The notes under the pieces are model-generated. The model was given only the letters and a program-made list of their open reading frames with translations, ran no database searches and was not told the DNA's origin. A stretch of DNA of 9,781 nt from Pseudomonadota bacterium (GTDB lineage: Bacteria > Pseudomonadota > Gammaproteobacteria > Pseudomonadales > Azotimanducaceae). The DNA lies in contig JAQBYL010000137.1 of NCBI GenBank assembly GCA_027622495.1, positions 1 to 9,781 of the forward strand, given 5' to 3'. This document shows, piece by piece, positions 5,544-9,781 of the stretch (the first letter of the stretch is position 1; the number at the start of each line of letters is the position of its first letter). The translations under genes were made by a program, and so were the position numbers.

Positions 5544-6733
5544 GCGAACATCAACAACCTCTGTCCGGTATCCGGGTGGTGGATCTCACACAGATTTATC
5601 AGGGGCCATATGCGGCGCTACTCATGGCGTTCAGTGGTGCTGAGGTGGTGAAGGTTGAACCGCCAGGTGGAGAGAGACTGCGCGGTGCTGGTGGGGCGAA
5701 GACACCGATGTCGTTTGCTATGCTCAATTCCAACAAAAAGAGCCTCACGCTGAATCTGAAATGCGAATCAGGTATAGCGGTGCTCAAGCAATTGGTAGCG
5801 CAGGCCGACGTCCTGCTCGAAAACTTCGCACCAGGTGTGATGGATCGCCTGGGGGTTGGCTGGCCCGTGCTGCAAGATCTCAACCCACGTCTGATCTATG
5901 CCACAGCGACTGGTTATGGTTTGAGTGGGCCGGATCGGGACCTGCTGGCAATGGATCACACCATTCAGGCGGCGAGCGGGGTGATGAGCGTGACGGGTGA
6001 TGCAGACCGACCACCGGGTCGGGCCGGGGGCGCGCCATGCGACATCATGGGGGGCATACATATGTACGCTGGCGTCATGACAGCATTGCTTGGCCGTTCA
6101 AGCAGCGGTCGCGGTACCCGTGTGGAAGTGTCGATGCTCGAATCCATGTACTACACCCTGTGTTCGGAATTCACTGCATTGCATGCCGCGGGTGGGGTTC
6201 TGCCAGAGCGGAACAGTGCGCGCTCACCGGCGGCCGCAGCACCCTACGGCCGCTACCGATGCAGCGACGGCTGGATCGCGATCATCTGCGTTGCAGAGAT
6301 TCACTGGCAGAGCATTGTGCGGGTGATCGGTCGCGCTGATCTGGCTAATGACGAAAGCCTTGCGCGGGCGCCGCTGCGCAAAGCCCGCGAAGCGCAGGTC
6401 AATGCACTGATTGAAGCCTGGTCTGGCCAGTTGACCCGCGATCAGGCCTATGCACAGATGCGCGAAGCACGCGTACCGGTCGCGCCGGTTCGGACCATCG
6501 ATGAGGTGCGTGTGGATCCGCACCTGCATCAGCGTGGCATGCTGGAATGGATCGCACACCCGCAGCTTGGTGATATCGTTCTTCCGGCCAATCCGATCCG
6601 TTATGCAGATTATGCTGCACCGCAACTTTCCTACTATCCTGAGGCGGGTCAGCATACCGATGAAGTCCTTGGCGACTGGCTGGGTATGGATGCACAAAGC
6701 ATTGCGACGTTACGGCGCGAAACCGCTATCTGA
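5540..6733 (+). CDS. Family III acyl-CoA transferase (CaiB/BaiF type)
   Basis: A full-length CaiB/BaiF CoA-transferase of 397 residues from GTG 5540, or 399 from the in-frame TTG at 5534. Family marks are the N-terminal GIRVVDLTQIYQGPYA with CoA-binding GAEVVKVEPPGGERLR, NSNKKSLTLNLK, the segment LLENFAPGVMDRLGVGW, and GYGLSGPDRD. The catalytic aspartate, which forms an acyl anhydride in formyl-CoA transferase, is Asp168 in APCDIMGG, at the expected spacing. The enzyme moves CoA from one acyl-CoA to a carboxylic acid in the cytosol. GTG is preferred as a commoner start than TTG; AAGGA at 5518-5522 fits TTG slightly better in distance, so the start is not settled. It is followed by two acyl-CoA dehydrogenases, so it probably activates the acid they oxidise. 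The donor and acceptor are unknown. Confidence 0.93.
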   Translation: MSEHQQPLSGIRVVDLTQIYQGPYAALLMAFSGAEVVKVEPPGGERLRGAGGAKTPMSFAMLNSNKKSLTLNLKCESGIAVLKQLVAQADVLLENFAPGVMDRLGVGWPVLQDLNPRLIYATATGYGLSGPDRDLLAMDHTIQAASGVMSVTGDADRPPGRAGGAPCDIMGGIHMYAGVMTALLGRSSSGRGTRVEVSMLESMYYTLCSEFTALHAAGGVLPERNSARSPAAAAPYGRYRCSDGWIAIICVAEIHWQSIVRVIGRADLANDESLARAPLRKAREAQVNALIEAWSGQLTRDQAYAQMREARVPVAPVRTIDEVRVDPHLHQRGMLEWIAHPQLGDIVLPANPIRYADYAAPQLSYYPEAGQHTDEVLGDWLGMDAQSIATLRRETAI

Positions 6734-6747
6734 CGTCTGGAACAAAT

Positions 6748-6753
6748 AAGGAG
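6748..6753 (+). promoter_or_regulatory. Strong Shine-Dalgarno of the first acyl-CoA dehydrogenase gene
   Basis: AAGGAG lies six bases before ATG 6760, within the 26-nt gap after the CoA-transferase stop, supporting independent efficient initiation inside a shared transcript. Confidence 0.8.
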
Positions 6754-6759
6754 CCAGGT

Positions 6760-7881
6760 ATGGAGTTCAGTTTCAGCGACGAGCAACAGGTGTTCCGGGA
6801 TATGGTCCGGCGTTTTCTGGAAGAGACTTCTCCCACCAAGGAAGTCCGTCGGCTGATGGACACCGAGATCGGCTATGACCCGGCGGTCTGGCAGCGTTTG
6901 TCGAACGAACTTGGATTGCCGGGCCTGCACATTCCCGAACGGTTTGGTGGGCAGGGTTTTGGTGCCGTGGAATTAGGCATCGTCGCCGAAGAGATGGGTC
7001 GAGCCCTGCTGTGTGCCCCGTTTTTTTCCTCCGCGGTGCTTGGGACCTTTGCTGCGCTCAACGCTGCCAGCGAAGCCCAGCGCGAAGAGTTGCTTCCGGA
7101 TCTGGCTGCAGGTAAAAAACGAATTACGCTTGCGGTAGCCGAACGCAGTGGCAGCTGGCAGGCGGCTGACATTACCACCGCTGCAAGGTCCGCTCCCAGT
7201 GGGTCCGTGCTCAATGGTGAGAAGTGGTTCGTCATCGACGGTGCAAGCGCGGATCAATTGATCGTTGCCGCCGTGGATGAACACGGCATCGGTTTGTACC
7301 TGGTTGATGCAGCGGCTGATGGCCTTAATAGAATTCCTCTTGATACTCTCGATCCCACCCGTAAACAGGCACGTGTTGTATTCAGCAACGTTTCTGCTCA
7401 GCGTCTGGGTGGAGCAAGCGATGCCACAGCGGCGCTGGATCGAACCGTTGATCAGGCGACCATAGTGCTCGCATCCGAAATGGTTGGCGGTGCTGATCAT
7501 CTGGTACGCAGCGCCGTCGACTACGCACAGATGCGCATGCAGTTCGGTCGGGTGGTTGGTTCTTTCCAGGCGATCAAGCACAAATGTGCGGACCTGGTGT
7601 TAGAAGTTGAACTGGCCAAATCGGCCGCCTACTACGCAGCCGAAGCACTGGCAGAAGACGATCCCGATGTACCGGCGCTGGCAAGCCTCGCCAAAGCCGC
7701 CGCGTCAGCCGCCTGCCTGCGTGCCGCAACTGACTGCATCCAGATTCACGGTGGCATTGGTTTCACCTGGGAAAACGACACCCATCTGTATTTCAAACGT
7801 GCGAAGGCGAGCGAGATGATGCTCGGTGATCCTGTTTATCACCGGGAACGCATGCTCAAGAACGTGGGAGGACTGGCATGA
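6760..7881 (+). CDS. Acyl-CoA dehydrogenase family protein, probable non-catalytic partner subunit
   Basis: A 373-residue protein with the three-part acyl-CoA dehydrogenase fold. The N-terminal helical domain has FSDEQQVFRDMVRRFLEE and IPERFGGQGFGAVELGIV; there is a middle beta domain (about 125-225); and the C-terminal helical domain has MQFGRVVGSFQAIKHK (260-275) and the FAD-linked QIHGGIGFTWE (328-338). Two features are odd. The middle domain lacks the usual LTEPxxGSD sequence and has LAVAERSGSW. At both known places for the catalytic glutamate, hand alignment shows other residues: Ala233 (isovaleryl-CoA dehydrogenase position) and Leu355 (medium-chain position). Heteromeric acyl-CoA dehydrogenases in actinobacterial steroid degradation pair such a subunit with a catalytic one. 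The next gene overlaps it by ATGA, which fits a two-subunit enzyme. Its own activity is doubtful. Confidence 0.9.
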   Translation: MEFSFSDEQQVFRDMVRRFLEETSPTKEVRRLMDTEIGYDPAVWQRLSNELGLPGLHIPERFGGQGFGAVELGIVAEEMGRALLCAPFFSSAVLGTFAALNAASEAQREELLPDLAAGKKRITLAVAERSGSWQAADITTAARSAPSGSVLNGEKWFVIDGASADQLIVAAVDEHGIGLYLVDAAADGLNRIPLDTLDPTRKQARVVFSNVSAQRLGGASDATAALDRTVDQATIVLASEMVGGADHLVRSAVDYAQMRMQFGRVVGSFQAIKHKCADLVLEVELAKSAAYYAAEALAEDDPDVPALASLAKAAASAACLRAATDCIQIHGGIGFTWENDTHLYFKRAKASEMMLGDPVYHRERMLKNVGGLA

Positions 7882-9137
7882 GCGAGCACAATGAACAGAC
7901 TGTGCGTGAGGAGGTTCGGACCTGGCTTGCAGCAAACTGGAAACCCGATCAGCCACTGATCACCTGGCGCACGCTGCTCGCGGAGTCCGGTTGGGGTATG
8001 CCCACCTGGCCTGCGCAGTGGTATGGAAAAGGCTACTCGATGGCGCTCGGCAACGCGGTTCTTGAAGAGATACAGACCGCCGGTGCGGTTGGTGCTGCCC
8101 AGGCTGGTGTGCGCATGCTGGCGGCGGCCACACTGCTGGAACATGGATCAGATGCCCACAAGGCCAAATTTCTTAAAAGCATTCTCACCGGCGAACACAA
8201 CTGGTGTCAGCTCTTCAGCGAACCGGGCAGCGGTTCCGACCTGGCCGGTCTCACCACACGCGCTGAGCTTAAAGACGGTAAGTGGGTCATCAACGGTCAG
8301 AAGGTGTGGACTACCAGCGCCCACCATGCGCAGTACGGGATGCTGCTTGCGCGGACCGATTGGGATGTGCCCAAGCACCAGGGTATTTCCTATTTCATTC
8401 TGCATATGGATCAACCCGGTGTGGAAGTCCGACCGCTGCGGCAGATGAATGGGCACGCATCGTTCAACGAAGTATTTTTCACCGACGCTATTGTCCTGCC
8501 CGAATTTCTGGTTGGAGAACGCAACGGCGGCTGGAAGATCGCCCTCACAACGCTTGCGCACGAGCGTCGTGGTGCAGACGGTGTGCGCAGCTTCGCCCGC
8601 GCGGAGGCCGGTCAGGGTCAGGTGTTCGATGAACTGCGCGAAGAACTGGCGCACGTCAACGAGCCGTACAAATGGTATCCACAGCGCGCCGGTCGGGTCG
8701 ATCTGATCCTCGAACGTGCGAAAGCATCAGGGCGCATCACAGATCCGGTGATCCGCCAGGAAATTGCTGAACTCCTGATCATGGCTCGCAGCAGTGAGTG
8801 GACGGCGCGGCGGGCGCGTAAGGCGCAGGTAATGGGCCGTCCTCAGGGACCGGAGGGTTCTCTGGGCAAGCTGGCAGCATCCAATGTTGCTAAGAAAGCA
8901 GCCCATGTTCACACCCTGCTTGCAGGTGCTGATGCCATGCTCAAAGGCAGCGATGGACTCATGAATGGCCTCATCAGCGAAATTCTGATCTCGGTGCCGG
9001 CCATATCCATCGCTGGCGGTACCGATGAAATTCAGCGCAATATCATCTCCGAGCGGGTTCTGGGCATGCCCAAGGAACCGCGAACCGATGTGGATCGGCC
9101 GTTTCGCGATGTGCCCAGAAACCCGGGCAAGCGCTGA
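7878..9137 (+). CDS. Acyl-CoA dehydrogenase, probable catalytic subunit (FadE type)
   Basis: A 419-residue flavoprotein that would oxidise an acyl-CoA to the 2,3-enoyl-CoA, passing electrons to ETF. The N-terminal domain includes WPAQWYGKGYSMALGNAVL. The middle domain has WCQLFSEPGSGSDLAG (109-124) and GKWVINGQKVWTTSA, the standard substrate and flavin region. The C-terminal domain ends in AGGTDEIQRNIISERVLG (379-396). Glu229 in TLAHER aligns with the catalytic glutamate of isovaleryl-CoA dehydrogenase, while the medium-chain position is Gly380, as in FadE26-like enzymes. An insert of about 40 residues (roughly 240-285), containing NEPYKWYPQRAG, lies between the catalytic helix and the next helices. 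The start overlaps the upstream dehydrogenase stop (ATGA). The two are not obvious recent duplicates, fitting a heteromer. Substrate unknown; a bulky or branched acyl-CoA is possible. Confidence 0.92.
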   Translation: MSEHNEQTVREEVRTWLAANWKPDQPLITWRTLLAESGWGMPTWPAQWYGKGYSMALGNAVLEEIQTAGAVGAAQAGVRMLAAATLLEHGSDAHKAKFLKSILTGEHNWCQLFSEPGSGSDLAGLTTRAELKDGKWVINGQKVWTTSAHHAQYGMLLARTDWDVPKHQGISYFILHMDQPGVEVRPLRQMNGHASFNEVFFTDAIVLPEFLVGERNGGWKIALTTLAHERRGADGVRSFARAEAGQGQVFDELREELAHVNEPYKWYPQRAGRVDLILERAKASGRITDPVIRQEIAELLIMARSSEWTARRARKAQVMGRPQGPEGSLGKLAASNVAKKAAHVHTLLAGADAMLKGSDGLMNGLISEILISVPAISIAGGTDEIQRNIISERVLGMPKEPRTDVDRPFRDVPRNPGKR

Positions 9138-9143
9138 TGTAAC

Positions 9144-9174
9144 CACCTGTGCAAAAATGCCTGCTTTCCAGGTG
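9144..9174 (+). promoter_or_regulatory. Possible hairpin covering the monooxygenase Shine-Dalgarno
   Basis: CACCTG (9144-9149) is the reverse complement of CAGGTG (9169-9174), and the right arm overlaps AGGTGA (9170-9175), the only ribosome-site-like sequence before the GTG at 9186. A small GCA-AAAA-TGC stem could sit in the loop. A six-base stem is weak, so this is tentative. Confidence 0.3.
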
Positions 9175-9185
9175 AACGTTGCGTT

Positions 9186-9781
9186 GTGCTTAAATCAGAA
9201 AAAATCCTCATAAGCGGAGCGGGTGTTGCCGGTCTGAGTGCCGGCATCTGGCTTGCCCGTCAGGGCTTTCGGCCTGTCATCGTTGAGACCAGACCTTCCA
9301 GCCGGGTTGGCGGATTTCTGGTGTCGTTGTCGCATACCGCCTATGCCTGTATGGAGGAGCTTGGCGTGATGCCTGCTCTGCTCGCAAGGGGTTCTGGCAT
9401 AACCGGGTCGAGCTATCACAACGAAGCAGGTACCAATCTGCTTGCCCTCGATTCACAGAAGCTTTTTGCAGGCGTCAAAGTCATTCAACTGATGCGCGAC
9501 GAACTGGTTGATGCACTCCACGAGGTTGCGAAAGACCTGCTGACGATCCGTTTTGAGGATTCAATCACCGCCATCAACGAAACCGAACATAAAGTCGAAG
9601 TCAGCTTTCGCAATCACGCTGACGAAACCTATGACGTGGTGATCGGTGCCGATGGTCTGCACTCGGCGGTGCGTGACCTGGCGTTTCCTGCAACTGATTT
9701 TGTGGAACACTATCTGGGCCTGAGTTGTGCCGCCTATCGTTGCAGAAATGTTCTCGGCCTTGAAAACAAATTTGAAACGCA
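9186..9781 (+). CDS. FAD-dependent monooxygenase, PHBH type (N-terminal part)
   Basis: The frame is open from GTG 9186 to the window edge, giving about 198 residues of a protein whose family is usually near 400. ILISGAGVAGLSAGIWLA starts at residue 7, with the Rossmann motif GxGxxG at 11-16, and VIVE closes the FAD-binding first strand-turn-strand. DVVIGADGLHSAVRD, with Asp156-Gly157, is the second FAD/NADPH motif of the p-hydroxybenzoate hydroxylase class. The family inserts one oxygen atom into an aromatic or other activated ring using NAD(P)H. GTG is the only plausible start codon in frame after the preceding stop at 9135-9137, and AGGTGA lies 10 bases before it. It follows the acyl-CoA dehydrogenase by 48 nt and is likely in the same transcript. 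Substrate cannot be read; the C-terminal substrate domain is outside the window. Confidence 0.88.
   Translation, partial: MLKSEKILISGAGVAGLSAGIWLARQGFRPVIVETRPSSRVGGFLVSLSHTAYACMEELGVMPALLARGSGITGSSYHNEAGTNLLALDSQKLFAGVKVIQLMRDELVDALHEVAKDLLTIRFEDSITAINETEHKVEVSFRNHADETYDVVIGADGLHSAVRDLAFPATDFVEHYLGLSCAAYRCRNVLGLENKFET

Noticed and set aside
6973..7581. A 202-codon minus-strand frame opposite the first acyl-CoA dehydrogenase
   Set aside because: Fully antisense to a well-supported gene, with atypical composition and no motif.

Overview
The window looks like a chromosomal segment from a moderately GC-rich bacterium, most likely a gammaproteobacterium. The evidence is the CsrA sequence, which is close to the enterobacterial/pseudomonad type, the encoded-CCA tRNA-Gly(GCC), and a catabolic gene content (CaiB-type CoA-transferase, paired acyl-CoA dehydrogenases, HyuA/HyuB) that is common in metabolically versatile Proteobacteria. 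The genus cannot be told from the sequence alone. No phage, transposase or CRISPR array is visible.

Left block, plus strand (1-4389): the 3' end of an MFS-type transporter, then hyuA and hyuB (N-methylhydantoinase/acetone-carboxylase superfamily), then a small VOC (glyoxalase-fold) protein. hyuA and hyuB overlap by ATGA, and VOC has a strong Shine-Dalgarno sequence 45 nt after hyuB, so this reads as one operon for uptake or export plus ATP-dependent conversion of an unidentified cyclic amide or ketone-like substrate. The MFS/hyuA junction is unusual. A 14-bp tandem repeat contains TGATG in every unit, giving four consecutive five-codon mini-ORFs (MVAV*, MVAV*, MAAF*, MAAF*) that step by one-base stop/start overlaps from the MFS stop codon to the hyuA start codon.

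Centre (4390-5533): a single tRNA-Gly(GCC) gene with a plausible promoter and a strong, bidirectional-looking terminator; a 135-nt gap holding a 10-bp perfect inverted repeat; then, on the minus strand, csrA followed by a small winged-helix DNA-binding protein. csrA begins with GTG, and its Shine-Dalgarno lies in a CAAGGAG motif resembling a CsrA-binding site. The 153-nt gap between csrA and the next plus-strand gene separates two divergent units.

Right block, plus strand (5540-9781): a family III CoA-transferase, two adjacent and dissimilar acyl-CoA dehydrogenases overlapping by ATGA, and the start of a PHBH-type FAD monooxygenase that runs off the window. The logical sequence is CoA activation of an acid, alpha,beta-dehydrogenation, and possibly a hydroxylation. 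The first dehydrogenase lacks a glutamate at both known catalytic-base positions while the second keeps one, which suggests a heteromeric enzyme of the kind known from steroid side-chain degradation. The substrate cannot be read from the sequence.

The best candidate for something undescribed is the mini-ORF ladder before hyuA. The rest is mostly recognisable catabolic and regulatory genes of unknown substrate.
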